64,000 nt of DNA, from positions 62,001 through 126,000 of the forward strand of contig JBFLWP010000004.1 of NCBI GenBank assembly GCA_040757595.1, written 5' to 3'. This DNA comes from Nitrospirota bacterium (GTDB lineage Bacteria > Nitrospirota > Nitrospiria > Nitrospirales > Nitrospiraceae). Under the pieces are notes generated by a model. The model made no database searches. It saw only the letters and a program-made list of their open reading frames with translations, and had not been told where the DNA came from. The position numbers were made by a program, and so were the translations under genes. This document shows positions 29,362 through 37,745 of the stretch, piece after piece (the stretch's first letter is position 1; the number at the start of each line of letters is the position of its first letter).

Positions 29362-31215
29362 ATGCTCCAAATCGAATCGGTCAACAAACAGTTCGCGAAC
29401 AAGGTCCTGCTGACCGAGGCCTCGGCTCACCTGCGGCCCGGCTCGCGCGTGGGCCTCGTCGGGCCCAACGGCTCCGGCAAGACCACTTTGATGCGGATGA
29501 TCCTCGGGGAGGAGTCTCCCGACAAGGGCCGGATTCGCAAACGCCCGCATCTCCGCCTGGGCTACCTGCCCCAGGAATTGGAAGTCCTGTCTGGCAAGAC
29601 GGTCCTGGACGCGGCCCACCGCGACCAGTACCCGGAACACGAGGCCAAGCGCATCCTCTCCGGCCTGGGCTTCGGGGAGGCGGACTTTCCCCGGCCGGTG
29701 GAGACCCTCTCGGGCGGCTACCGGATGCGGGTGGCACTCGCGCACCTGCTCCTCTCCAACCCCGACGTGCTGATGCTGGACGAGCCGACCAACCACCTGG
29801 ACAAGGCCACCCAGCGGTGGTTCGAGCAGTTCCTGCTCCAGTCCGGCATGACGATCCTGGTGATCAGCCACGACACGGCCTTCCTGGACCGGATCGCGAC
29901 GCACGTCTGGGAGCTCCGCCACCACCGGATCCAGGAGTACCGGGGCAACTATTCCACGTTCCTCGAGCAGCGGGCCGAGCGGGACGCCCACCTGGAGGCG
30001 GCGGCCAAGCGGCAGACCAAGGAGATCGCGCGCGTCCAGAAGTTCATTGACCGGTTCCGCTACCAGGCGAACAAGGCCAGCCAGGTCCAGTCCCGGATCA
30101 AGCAACTCGAAAAGGTCAAGCGCATCGAGCTGGCCCGGGACCCGAAGCGGGTGCGGTTCAAGTTCCCCATGCCGCCGGCCAGCGGGCGGCAGGTCCTGGA
30201 GCTGCGCGGCGTCGCGAAGAGCTACGGCTCGACCGTGGTCTACACCGACCTGGACTTCTCCGTGGAGCGGGGCCAGCGGGTGGCGCTGGTCGGCGAGAAC
30301 GGGGCCGGGAAGAGCACGCTGCTCAAGATGCTGGCCGGCGTGTTGCCGTTCGAAAAAGGCGCCAGGACCCTGGGGCACGGGGCGACCCTGCACTATTTCG
30401 CGCAGCACCAGGCCGAGACGCTGAACCCCGAGCACACGATCCTGGACTCGCTCGGCGAGGTGTCCAAGCAGGCGGAGATGAACTTCCTGCGCGGGATCGC
30501 CGGCGCGTTCCTCTTCTCCGGGCCGGATCAGAAGAAGCCGATCAAGGCCCTCAGCGGCGGGGAGCGCAACCGCGTCGCCCTCGCCCGCATGCTCGTGGAG
30601 CCGGCGAACACGCTCCTGCTCGACGAGCCGACCAACCACCTGGACCCGGCCTCGGTGGACGTGCTCACGGACGCGCTGACCGACTTCCCCGGCACGATCG
30701 TCTTCATCTCCCACGACCCGACCTTCCTCGCCCGCATCGCCACCCGCGTGGTGGAGATCGAGGACGGCCAGGCCAGGGACTACCTGGGCGACTACGAATA
30801 CTACCTCTGGAAGAAGGCGCAGGAAATGGAGCCCATCAAGGAAGCGACCGACGAGCTGGGCCGGGGCCGGCAGGCTCCTCCGAAGGCGGCGAAGGCGGGC
30901 GGCGGCGCGCTTCCGGTCCCGCCTCCCCCCAAGTCCAAGGCCGCGGACCGGCGCGAGCTGTCCAAGAGCCAGGCCCGGCTGGAAAAGCAGGTCGCCAGGG
31001 CCGAGGCCGACATCGCCGACTTGGAGGCCCGCATCAAGGCCAGGGATCAGGAGCTGGCCGACCCGACCCTCTACCAGGATTTCGCCCGGTGGCACCGCCT
31101 GCACGAGGAACAGGAACGGTGGAAGAAGGAACTGGACCGGCTCACGGGCAAGTGGGGCGACCTGTCCCGCGAGCTGGAGGACGTGACGAAGAAACTGAGC
31201 CCCTCAGCCGGCTGA
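29362..31215 (+). CDS. ABC-F family ATPase (YheS/Uup type)
   Basis: 617 aa, two ABC domains in one soluble chain and no membrane segments, hence ABC-F: these proteins act on the ribosome (translation factors or antibiotic resistance). First ABC: Walker A LVGPNGSGKTT, signature LSGGYRMRVALA, Walker B VLMLDEPTNHLD. The linker (about 215-270, helical and rich in Arg/Lys/Gln) is the P-site tRNA interaction motif region. Second ABC: GENGAGKSTLL, LSGGERNRVALARML, LLLDEPTNHLDP. The C-terminal tail (about 530-615) is a charged coiled coil as in Uup or YheS. No resistance genes are nearby, so a housekeeping role is likely. The exact subfamily is not settled. Confidence 0.92.
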   Translation: MLQIESVNKQFANKVLLTEASAHLRPGSRVGLVGPNGSGKTTLMRMILGEESPDKGRIRKRPHLRLGYLPQELEVLSGKTVLDAAHRDQYPEHEAKRILSGLGFGEADFPRPVETLSGGYRMRVALAHLLLSNPDVLMLDEPTNHLDKATQRWFEQFLLQSGMTILVISHDTAFLDRIATHVWELRHHRIQEYRGNYSTFLEQRAERDAHLEAAAKRQTKEIARVQKFIDRFRYQANKASQVQSRIKQLEKVKRIELARDPKRVRFKFPMPPASGRQVLELRGVAKSYGSTVVYTDLDFSVERGQRVALVGENGAGKSTLLKMLAGVLPFEKGARTLGHGATLHYFAQHQAETLNPEHTILDSLGEVSKQAEMNFLRGIAGAFLFSGPDQKKPIKALSGGERNRVALARMLVEPANTLLLDEPTNHLDPASVDVLTDALTDFPGTIVFISHDPTFLARIATRVVEIEDGQARDYLGDYEYYLWKKAQEMEPIKEATDELGRGRQAPPKAAKAGGGALPVPPPPKSKAADRRELSKSQARLEKQVARAEADIADLEARIKARDQELADPTLYQDFARWHRLHEEQERWKKELDRLTGKWGDLSRELEDVTKKLSPSAG

Positions 31216-31221
31216 CCGGCG

Positions 31222-32523
31222 TTACTTCTTCTCAGGTCCTTTGGGCCGGTAGTACCGTTTACCTTTCAACGGCTCCGGCAGATGCGTCTGCTCCCCCTTC
31301 GCTCTCGGATCCTCGTGCACGTACCGGTAGCCCTTCCCGTAGCCCAGGTCCCGCATCAGCGACGTGACCGCGTTTCGCAGGTGCAGCGGTACGCCCAGGT
31401 TCCCCAGATCCTTCGCGTCTTTGAGCGCCTCCAGCAGCCCGACGTAGGAGGCGTTGTCCTTGGGTCTGGTGGCCAGGTAGGTGGTGCCCTGCGCGAGGTT
31501 GATCTGCGCCTCCGGCAGGCCCACGAACTCCACCGCGTGGAACACCGCGGTCGCCACGAGCAGGGCCAGGGGATCGGCATTCCCGACGTCCTCCGAGGCG
31601 AAGATCACCATGCGCCGGGCGATGAACCGGGGATCCTCGCCCCCCTCCAGCATCCGGGCCAGCCAGTAGAGGGCCCCGTCCGGGTCCGAGTCCCGCAGGC
31701 TCTTGATGTAGGCCGAGATCAGGTTGTAATGCTCCTCCCCCGCCCGATCGTACCGGAGCGCCTTCTTGAGCAGCGCCGCGTCCAGCGCCTGCTCGTCAAC
31801 CCGCACGCGACCGTCCTGGCCCGGCGGCGTCTGGGTCACGACGAACTCCAGCACGGTGAGCGCGGTGCGGGCGTCCCCGTTCCCGAACCCGACCAGGCGG
31901 CGGCGGGCTTCCGGCGAGAGCTCCGCCTTGAACTGGCCCAGCCCCCGCTCGGCGTCGGCCAGGGCCCGGTCCAGGATCAGGCCGAGGGCCTCGTCGGAGA
32001 GCGGCTGCAGCACCACGACCAGGGAGCGGGACAGGAGCGGGGCGATGACCTCGAACGAGGGGTTCTCGGTGGTGGCGCCCAGGAGGATGACCGTGCCCCG
32101 CTCGACGTGGGGCAGGAAGGCGTCCTGCTGCGCCTTGTTGAACCGGTGGATCTCGTCCACGAAGAGGATCGTGCGCCGCCGGTGGAGCGTCCGCCGCTTC
32201 TCCGCCTCCTTGATGATCTTTCGCAGCTCCGGAATGCCGCTCGTCACGGCAGAGAAGAACACGAACTCGGCCTTGGTGTGGCGGGCGATGAGGCGGGCGA
32301 GGGTGGTCTTGCCGGAGCCGGGCGGCCCCCAGAGGATCACCGAGGAGAGGGTGTCGGCCTCGATCGCCCGCCGCAGCGGCCGGCCCGGCGCGACGATCTC
32401 CTCCTGGCCCAGAAACTCGGAAAAGTCCCGCGGCCGCATCCGCTCGGCCAGGGGCGCGAAGCCGTCCCGATCGTCCGGCTCCGGCTCGAACAGGTCCAGG
32501 GCTTCGTCCTGATCCTCGCGCAT
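31222..32523 (-). CDS. rarA: Replication-associated recombination protein A (RarA/MgsA)
   Basis: 433 aa AAA+ ATPase related to clamp loaders that acts at stalled forks. PLAERMRPRDFSEFLGQEEIV is the family start. Walker A is ILWGPPGSGKTTLARLIA, Walker B ILFVDEIHRFNKAQQDAFLPHVE, sensor 1 LGATTENPSFEV. The C-terminal MgsA domain has KSLRDSDPDGALYWLARMLEGGEDPRFIARRM and FASEDVGNADP. I chose the ATG at 32523 (GAGG upstream); the frame is open to 32562. Its stop is 6 nt from the ABC-F stop. A promoter is visible upstream (32550-32579). Confidence 0.95.
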   Translation of the reverse strand: MREDQDEALDLFEPEPDDRDGFAPLAERMRPRDFSEFLGQEEIVAPGRPLRRAIEADTLSSVILWGPPGSGKTTLARLIARHTKAEFVFFSAVTSGIPELRKIIKEAEKRRTLHRRRTILFVDEIHRFNKAQQDAFLPHVERGTVILLGATTENPSFEVIAPLLSRSLVVVLQPLSDEALGLILDRALADAERGLGQFKAELSPEARRRLVGFGNGDARTALTVLEFVVTQTPPGQDGRVRVDEQALDAALLKKALRYDRAGEEHYNLISAYIKSLRDSDPDGALYWLARMLEGGEDPRFIARRMVIFASEDVGNADPLALLVATAVFHAVEFVGLPEAQINLAQGTTYLATRPKDNASYVGLLEALKDAKDLGNLGVPLHLRNAVTSLMRDLGYGKGYRYVHEDPRAKGEQTHLPEPLKGKRYYRPKGPEKK

Positions 32524-32549
32524 GGCGGCCTCACGGAAATGGCGCGCCC

Positions 32550-32579
32550 ATTGTATACGCAAGCGCGGGAGCGCCGCAA
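32550..32579 (-). promoter_or_regulatory. Promoter of rarA
   Basis: Minus strand: TTGCGG (32579-32574), 18 nt, TACAAT (32555-32550). The overlapping pair TTTGCG, 17 nt, TATACA is also possible. Confidence 0.5.
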
Positions 32580-32652
32580 ACGAGCCGGCGTTGACGTGAT
32601 CCGCGGCCCTGTGTTAGCAGAAGCGCGACACCCGAGCAGGAAGGAGGCTCCC

Positions 32653-33480
32653 GTGCGCGCACAGATCAACGGCATCACCCTGGCCTACGACGACCGGGGA
32701 ACGGGCCTGCCCCTGGTCTTCCTCCACGCCTTCCCCTTCAACCGGACCATGTGGGAGCCCCAGCTCAAGGGACTCTCGGACCGGTTCCGGGTCGTCACGG
32801 TGGACCTGCGCGGCCACGGGGAGTCCGACGCGCCCCTCTGGCACTACACGATGGACCAGTTCGCCGACGACGTGAAGGGACTCCTGGACCATCTGGCCGT
32901 CGAGCAGGCGGTCCTGGCCGGTCTCTCCATGGGCGGATACCTGGGCTTCGCCTTCTATCGGAAGTATCCGGAGCGGATCAAGGCCCTGGTGTTCGCGGAC
33001 ACGAGGGCCGAAGCGGACAAGCCGGAGACGGTGGCCTGGCGGTTCAACCTGGCGCAGAGGGTGTACAAGGAGGGGGCCAAGGCCGTGGCCGACGAGATGG
33101 GACCGAAGCTGCTCTCTCCCAAGACCTACCAGACGAAGCCGGACCTCGTGGCGCTCGTGCGGGCCATCAGCTTGAGCACGCCGACAAGCGGGGCACTGGG
33201 GGATCTGATGGCGCTCGCGGAGCGGCCGGACTCGACTCCACTCCTCGGACGGATCGCCTGTCCGACCCTGGTGCTCGTCGGACAGGACGACGCGCTCACG
33301 ACGGTGGAGGAGAACCGGCGGATCGCCGAGAGGATCAGGGGGGCCCGCTTCGAGGTCATCCCCGCAGCCGGCCATCTGAGCAACCTGGAGCAGCCCGAGA
33401 CCTTCAACCGGGCGGTGCGATCGTTCCTGGAGACGATCGCACCGCCGGGCATGAGGCTAGAGGCGCGGGGCTCGGGGTAA
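32653..33480 (+). CDS. Alpha/beta-fold hydrolase
   Basis: 275 aa from a GTG at 32653 with AAGGAGG 5 nt upstream. Alpha/beta hydrolase core: GLPLVFLHAFPFNRTMWEPQL for the oxyanion region, VDLRGHGES, the nucleophile elbow GLSMGGYLG with Ser, Asp in LVGQDDALTT, and His in PAAGHLSNLEQPETF. It most resembles the 3-oxoadipate enol-lactonase / BioH-like branch, but the substrate is not determinable. The last residues (MRLEARGSG) come from the adjacent repeat element; the natural end is probably ETIAPPG. A larger frame from 31282 is antisense to rarA and is not the start. Confidence 0.88.
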   Translation: MRAQINGITLAYDDRGTGLPLVFLHAFPFNRTMWEPQLKGLSDRFRVVTVDLRGHGESDAPLWHYTMDQFADDVKGLLDHLAVEQAVLAGLSMGGYLGFAFYRKYPERIKALVFADTRAEADKPETVAWRFNLAQRVYKEGAKAVADEMGPKLLSPKTYQTKPDLVALVRAISLSTPTSGALGDLMALAERPDSTPLLGRIACPTLVLVGQDDALTTVEENRRIAERIRGARFEVIPAAGHLSNLEQPETFNRAVRSFLETIAPPGMRLEARGSG

Positions 33481-33526
33481 GAGAAGAGGACCCCGCCCCT
33501 TCGCCTTGAGCCCCGCGCCCCGTGCC
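33452..33526. repeat. Quasi-palindromic word-repeat element, word GAGGCGCGGGGC
   Basis: Left arm 33452-33480, which encodes the C-terminus of the hydrolase and its stop. Right arm 33491-33526 (CCCCGCCCCTTCGCC and onward). The loop is 10 nt. It fills the gap to the folE stop. Confidence 0.78.
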
Positions 33527-33538
33527 GTTTTCGTTCTG

Positions 33539-34171
33539 TCAATCGGAGTCGCCGGCACCGCCGCGTCGGATCAAGCGGAGAAACTCCTCGCGGGTCTGCT
33601 GCTGGGTCCGGAACGCGCCGAGCATGGAGCTGGTCACGGCTACCGTGTTCTGCTTTTCCACCCCCCGCATCATCATGCAGAGGTGGCGGGCTTCCATCAC
33701 CACCCCCACTCCCTCCGGATGGAGCTTCTCCTGAAGGGCTTCCGCGATCTGGACGGTCAGCCGCTCCTGCACCTGCAACCGCCGGCTGAACATGTCCACC
33801 ACCCGCGGAATCTTGCTCAAGCCGACCACGCGCTTCCTGGGCAGATACCCGACGTGGCAGCGGCCGAAAAATGGCAGGAGATGATGCTCGCAGAGCGAAA
33901 AAAAGTCAATGTCCTTCACGATCACCATCTCGTCATATTCAAGCGGAAAGAGGGCCCCGTTCAGGAGGTGATCGAGGTTCTGCTGGTACCCCTGGGTCAT
34001 GAACCGGAGAGCCTTCTCCACCCGGTCCGGCGTTCTCAGCAGGCCGTTGCGCTTGGGGTCCTCGCCGAGCAGCACCAGCAGCCGCGACACCAGATCCCTG
34101 ATGTCGCGGACATCGGAAAGCCGCCCGTTGACGATGACCGAGTCCTTCTCCCTGACCGGCTTCTTCCTCAT
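33539..34171 (-). CDS. folE: GTP cyclohydrolase I
   Basis: 210 aa. Converts GTP to 7,8-dihydroneopterin triphosphate for folate, tetrahydrobiopterin or queuosine-type pathways. Conserved blocks: [55 protein letters not shown] with the zinc Cys and His, [23 protein letters not shown], and [17 protein letters not shown]. Its start overlaps the stop of the queD-like gene by 4 nt (ATGA). GAAGGA lies before the ATG. The pair suggests a preQ0 or pterin pathway unit. Confidence 0.96.
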   Translation of the reverse strand: MRKKPVREKDSVIVNGRLSDVRDIRDLVSRLLVLLGEDPKRNGLLRTPDRVEKALRFMTQGYQQNLDHLLNGALFPLEYDEMVIVKDIDFFSLCEHHLLPFFGRCHVGYLPRKRVVGLSKIPRVVDMFSRRLQVQERLTVQIAEALQEKLHPEGVGVVMEARHLCMMMRGVEKQNTVAVTSSMLGAFRTQQQTREEFLRLIRRGGAGDSD

Positions 34172-34617
34172 CGGCTTCCTTCAGCCGGCCCGGTGGCAGG
34201 GCCGGCATATTCGAAGTAGTTGTCGCGGGTCTCGACGATCCCGACCTTCTCCAGCAGGCACCCGGGAACCAGTCCGCGAACCGGCTCGGCCAGCAGGTCC
34301 CAGATGAAGAGCGCCAGATTCTCGCCGGTCGTCGGCCGCTTGGAGAGCTCCGGGTCGTGGTTCAGGTCCCGGTGGTCGAAGCGGGCGACCACGGTCTCCC
34401 GGACGAGCCGGTCCAACGCGGCCGCGTCCGCCGCGCGCCCGGTCCTCGGATCAATCGGGCCCCGCACGGTCACGAGCACGACGTAGTTGTGCCCGTGCCC
34501 GTTCGGGTTGTTGCACTTGCCGAAGGCGGCCCGGTTCTCCTCCGGGGTCAATTCGTCCGTATGGAGGCGGTGCGCCGCGGCGAACCGGTACTGTCTGGTC
34601 AGGCTGGCGGTTTCCAT
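34168..34617 (-). CDS. queD: 6-pyruvoyl-tetrahydropterin synthase / 6-carboxytetrahydropterin synthase family
   Basis: 149 aa. The family uses the folE product; QueD makes 6-carboxy-tetrahydropterin for queuosine and PTPS makes 6-pyruvoyl-tetrahydropterin. The zinc ligands are visible as His in [10 protein letters not shown] and HGHNY, and the catalytic Cys is in [26 protein letters not shown] and [15 protein letters not shown] are typical, and [15 protein letters not shown] carries the substrate Glu. The [11 protein letters not shown] form is closer to eukaryote-like PTPS than to short QueD, so pterin or queuosine use is open. The start at 34617 is the most conserved; there is no clear Shine-Dalgarno. 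Confidence 0.85.
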   Translation of the reverse strand: METASLTRQYRFAAAHRLHTDELTPEENRAAFGKCNNPNGHGHNYVVLVTVRGPIDPRTGRAADAAALDRLVRETVVARFDHRDLNHDPELSKRPTTGENLALFIWDLLAEPVRGLVPGCLLEKVGIVETRDNYFEYAGPATGPAEGSR

Positions 34618-34663
34618 GATCGAATCGCGCTTCGGCGACCAGCGCTCAGCCGGCGGCGAAGAA

Positions 34664-34717
34664 ACCAAAAAGAGAAAAGCCGGAATTGCATCCCCCAGGG
34701 AAGCGCAACCCGGCTTT
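34664..34717 (-). terminator. Intrinsic terminator of the nuoF-fdx-erpA operon
   Basis: Minus strand: AAAGCCGG (34717-34710) with inner TTGC, and matching GCAA and CCGGCTTT (34683-34676), then TCTCTTTTTGG. This is a two-part stem with a T tract, 48 nt after the erpA stop. Confidence 0.75.
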
Positions 34718-34764
34718 CTCCGCCTTCTCTTCGCACTGCGACGGCTGCGTGCTGACCGCGCTCC

Positions 34765-35085
34765 TTACGCGCTGAAGGAGCTGCCGCAGCCGCAGGTGGT
34801 CTTGGCCTGCGGATTCTTGATCGCGAAGCCCGACCCCTGCACGCTGTCCACGTAGTCCACCTCGGCGCCGCTGAGCAGCGGGGCGCTCTGGGAGTCCAGG
34901 ATCACCTGCACCCCGTCCTTCTGGATGACCGTGTCGTCGTCGCCGACCTTGCTCTCGAAGGCCATGCCGTATTGGTAGCCGTGGCAGCCGCCGCCGCGCA
35001 CGTAGATGCGCAGGCCGACCACGTCCTTTTCTTCCTGCATGAGTTCCTTGATCTTGGCTTCCGCCACCGGCGTAATCGTGATCAT
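34765..35085 (-). CDS. erpA: Iron-sulfur cluster insertion protein ErpA/IscA (HesB family)
   Basis: 106 aa A-type Fe-S carrier. The three conserved cysteines are C34 (GGGCHGYQYG) and C98/C100 (TCGCGSSF), and GFAIKNPQAKTTCGCG is the standard end. GGAGG lies just before the ATG. It is the last gene after nuoF and a [2Fe-2S] ferredoxin, and it probably matures their clusters. It ends at a good intrinsic terminator. ErpA versus IscA cannot be separated by sequence alone. Confidence 0.93.
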   Translation of the reverse strand: MITITPVAEAKIKELMQEEKDVVGLRIYVRGGGCHGYQYGMAFESKVGDDDTVIQKDGVQVILDSQSAPLLSGAEVDYVDSVQGSGFAIKNPQAKTTCGCGSSFSA

Positions 35086-35127
35086 GTCCTCCCCCCTATC
35101 AAATGAGCCTGACGGCTCCGTTGCTGT

Positions 35128-35487
35128 TTATCCTACACCACAGGATTGGCTCTTCACCACCCCGCCCTGATTGCCCGAGGCCGGGGGCTCCCACTTCTTC
35201 TCCGGCACCCGCACCACCACGTCGCCGCGGATCCGCGCCTGGCAGCCCAGCCGGTGCCACGGCGCCGTAAGCGCCTCCCGGTCCAGCAGGTCCTGCTCGT
35301 CGAACTCGATGTCCGAGAGGTGCTCCCCGCCCTCCTGCACCTCCACCCGGCAGGTCGTGCAGGAGGCGTTCCCCCCGCAATCGTGGTTCAGCGGAAACCC
35401 GAGCGCCTGCGCCGCCTCAAGCAGCGACAGGTTCTCCGGCACTTCCCCGCTCTTGCCTTCCGGATGCAGAAACGTGACCCGCGGCAT
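35128..35487 (-). CDS. [2Fe-2S] ferredoxin
   Basis: 119 aa plant/adrenodoxin-fold ferredoxin: VTFLHPEGKSGEVPENLSLLEAAQ, cluster ligands in CGGNASCTTCRVEV (C-x5-C-x2-C) and the fourth Cys in HRLGCQARIRGDVVVRVPEKKW. The tail (residues 104-119, GNQGGVVKSQSCGVG) is an extension. It lies 20 nt after nuoF, so it is probably the electron partner of that flavoprotein. A frame running on upstream to 36723 is a shadow of nuoF. Confidence 0.92.
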   Translation of the reverse strand: MPRVTFLHPEGKSGEVPENLSLLEAAQALGFPLNHDCGGNASCTTCRVEVQEGGEHLSDIEFDEQDLLDREALTAPWHRLGCQARIRGDVVVRVPEKKWEPPASGNQGGVVKSQSCGVG

Positions 35488-35507
35488 AGCGTCACTGCTC
35501 GTCGCTG

Positions 35508-36824
35508 TCAGCTCACGGCTTCCGCTCCGGTCGCTGCGACGGCCGGGGCGGGACGATACGGACAGCGTTTGAGCGCGATGTGCTCCTCGAACTCGTGCCG
35601 GAAGAGCTTCAGGCTGCTCTGGACGAGCACGGCCGCTCCGGTGACCAGCGTGCAGTAGCCGGTGCCCTTCACGAACCCGCACAGTTGCAGGAGGCTGTCC
35701 AGGTCCTTCTGAGCCCCCTCTCCGTTTTCGATCTTGGCGACCAGCGTCGCCAGGTTGATCGTGCCCATCCGGCAGGGCGGGCACTGTCCGCAGCTCTCGT
35801 TCTTGAAGAAGGTGGAGAACTTCAGGGTCTGGGCGACCATGCAGGTGGCGTCGTCCACGACGATGACGCCCGCCGAGCCCAGGCCGGTGCCCGCCTTCTT
35901 GAGCGCGTCGAAGTCCATGGGCAGGTCGAGCTGGTCCGCCGTGACCATCGAGAAGGCCGGGCCTCCCGGAAAAACCGCCTTCACCTTCCGCCCGCCCGGC
36001 ACCCCGCCCCCATAGTCCTCGATCAGCCGGCGCAGGGGGGTGCCCAGCGGCATCTCGTAGACGCCGGGCCGGCTCACGGCTCCGCTCAGGGAGAAGAGCA
36101 TCGTCCCCGGGCACTTCTCCGTGCCGACCTGGGCGAACCAACCGGCCCCCTTCAGCAGGATGCGGGGAATGTTGCAAAGGGTCTCCACGTTGTTGACCAG
36201 CGTGGGCTTGCCGTAGAGCCCGAAGTCGGTCGGATAGAAGGGCGGCTTCTGCCTGGGCATGGCCGGCCGGCCCTGCATGGATTCGAGCATCGCGGTCTCC
36301 TCGCCGGCCACGTAGCTCCCGTGCCCCTCGAACAGCTCGAGGTCCAGGTCCACGCCGGTCCCGAGGATGTTCTTGCCCAGGAACCCCTTGGCCCTGGCCT
36401 GCTCGACGGCCCGCTTGAGGTTCTGCCGCTCTTCCTCGTATTCGTGGTTGACGTAGATGAAGGAGGCCTTGGCCTGAACCGTGTGGGCGGCGATCAGGCA
36501 GCCCTCCAGCAGTTGATGCGGGTAGTGCTTGAGCAGGTACCGGTCCTTGAACGTGCCCGGCTCGTGCTCGCCCGCGTTGCAGACGAAGTACCGCTCCTTG
36601 ATCCGGTGGTTCAGGACCTTGTCCCACTTCGTGCCAGTCGGAAAGCCGGCCCCGCCGCGGCCCCTCAGGCCGGAGCGCTTGATCTCCCCGACGATGTCCT
36701 CCCGGCTCAATTCCTTGACGCACTTGCGCCAGGCCTCGTAGCCCCCCACGCGCAGGTAGGGCTCGATCTCCCAGGGAGATCCCTCCAGCTTCTGTAACAA
36801 TCTCGGCTCTTGGGTCGCGGTCAC
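35508..36824 (-). CDS. nuoF: NuoF-type NADH dehydrogenase flavoprotein subunit (stand-alone)
   Basis: 438 aa, NADH/FMN/[4Fe-4S] module. FMN and NADH sites: LRGRGGAGFPTGTKWDKV, NAGEHEPGTFKDRYLL, GAGSYVAGEET-type HGSYVAGEETAML. The N3 cluster ligands are ESCGQCPPCRMGT and the downstream LCGF. GTG start at 36824. No other complex I genes are present, only a ferredoxin and erpA, so it is probably part of a NADH:ferredoxin (or diaphorase-like) unit rather than complex I proper. A promoter lies 25 nt upstream and a terminator closes the operon. Confidence 0.93.
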   Translation of the reverse strand: MTATQEPRLLQKLEGSPWEIEPYLRVGGYEAWRKCVKELSREDIVGEIKRSGLRGRGGAGFPTGTKWDKVLNHRIKERYFVCNAGEHEPGTFKDRYLLKHYPHQLLEGCLIAAHTVQAKASFIYVNHEYEEERQNLKRAVEQARAKGFLGKNILGTGVDLDLELFEGHGSYVAGEETAMLESMQGRPAMPRQKPPFYPTDFGLYGKPTLVNNVETLCNIPRILLKGAGWFAQVGTEKCPGTMLFSLSGAVSRPGVYEMPLGTPLRRLIEDYGGGVPGGRKVKAVFPGGPAFSMVTADQLDLPMDFDALKKAGTGLGSAGVIVVDDATCMVAQTLKFSTFFKNESCGQCPPCRMGTINLATLVAKIENGEGAQKDLDSLLQLCGFVKGTGYCTLVTGAAVLVQSSLKLFRHEFEEHIALKRCPYRPAPAVAATGAEAVS

Positions 36825-36855
36825 GGATCGAGCCCTTTTCCGATGAAGATCGCTA

Positions 36856-36885
36856 ACTATACGGCCCGCCTTCTCGGTCCGTCAA
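36856..36885 (-). promoter_or_regulatory. Sigma-70 promoter of the nuoF operon
   Basis: Minus strand: TTGACG (36885-36880), 18 nt, TATAGT (36861-36856). The start would be near 36849, 25 nt before the GTG of nuoF. Confidence 0.65.
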
Positions 36886-37003
36886 GCCGAAAGAGCCGAA
36901 AATGGGCCAGATTCTCAACCGGTTAGGGCTTGCGGCCTAACCCGGCGAGCCTTCCTGGGTCCTTCAGACCATGACGGGGCGGGAGGAGACAGAGCGAGAG
37001 AGG

Positions 37004-37043
37004 ACCGGCTGGCCCCTCCCCGATGTGGGAGGGGCCAGCCGGT
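37004..37043 (-). terminator. Perfect 17-bp hairpin after the PuuD-like gene
   Basis: ACCGGCTGGCCCCTCCC (37004-37020), loop CGATGT, and the exact reverse complement (37027-37043). It is 11 nt downstream of the stop codon. No T-run on the minus exit side; on the plus side only TTT. Probably a terminator or mRNA 3'-end stabiliser. Confidence 0.65.
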
Positions 37044-37054
37044 TTGAGTAAGTG

Positions 37055-37639
37055 CTATTTCAAGTGGCTGCCGGCTCCCATGAAGAACAGCATCGGGATC
37101 GACAGCAGGAAATTGGTGCGCGAGGCGAGCAGCGCGGTCCGCCCCCAGGCCGCCATCTCGGGCGGCGCGGGCGTCCCGTCCTTGGCCGTCCTCTCGACCG
37201 CCGCGATGATCTTCTTCTGGTTCGGCCAGATGATCGCGTGCACGTTGACCATCATGATCAGCCCCAGCAGCCCGCCGATGCCCACGGCGATCGCGCCGGT
37301 CCCGCCCTTGGAGTAGAGGTAGAAATAGAGGGCGAGGCCCGCCAGCACCGTCACGGTCGCCCCGTGCCGGAACCAGTTCAGCGCGCTCGGCATCAGCCTG
37401 GGGATCACGACGTTCTTGGTCGGCCCGTCGAGGCTCTTGAGGAACGCGGCGTTGATCAGGTTGAAGAAATACAGCAGTCCGATCCAGGTGATGCCCGCCA
37501 GGAAGTGGACCCAGCGCAGGAGCATCCCCACCCAATCTGTATCGGTCGTGCCGGCGAGCGCCGTGAACAGGACGGCCAGCACGATGGCCAGCGCGAATCC
37601 TGCTCCCATGGTCTGGAAGGGATCTTCGAGGAATTTCAT
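37055..37639 (-). CDS. PuuD-like membrane protein (urate oxidase N-terminal domain family)
   Basis: 194 aa with about five transmembrane segments (FALAIVLAVLFTALAG, MLLRWVHFLAGITWIGLLYFF, GATVTVLAGLALYFYL, AIAVGIGGLLGLIMMVNVHAIIW, LSIPMLFFMGAG). RWVHFLAGITWIGLLYFFNLINAAF matches the membrane domain of PuuD, whose conserved His may bind haem. The C-terminal cytochrome c domain of classic PuuD is absent. It probably transfers electrons in the membrane; urate as a substrate is doubtful without other purine genes. GGGGGAG before the ATG supports the start. Confidence 0.75.
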   Translation of the reverse strand: MKFLEDPFQTMGAGFALAIVLAVLFTALAGTTDTDWVGMLLRWVHFLAGITWIGLLYFFNLINAAFLKSLDGPTKNVVIPRLMPSALNWFRHGATVTVLAGLALYFYLYSKGGTGAIAVGIGGLLGLIMMVNVHAIIWPNQKKIIAAVERTAKDGTPAPPEMAAWGRTALLASRTNFLLSIPMLFFMGAGSHLK

Positions 37640-37745
37640 CGGCTCCCCCTCTCCGGTTGACGGCTCAGGTTAATTGCTAGGTGCAAGTCTCTACCGCAGC
37701 GGCGACCGACTTGTCAAGAGAGCCGCGGCTGCCTCGGGCCGCCCG

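Noticed and set aside
29332-31104. 590-codon minus-strand open frame
   Set aside because: Antisense to the ABC-F gene, which has all its motifs on the plus strand.
31282-32652. Long plus-strand frame upstream of the alpha/beta hydrolase
   Set aside because: Antisense to rarA; the hydrolase starts at GTG 32653 after AAGGAGG.
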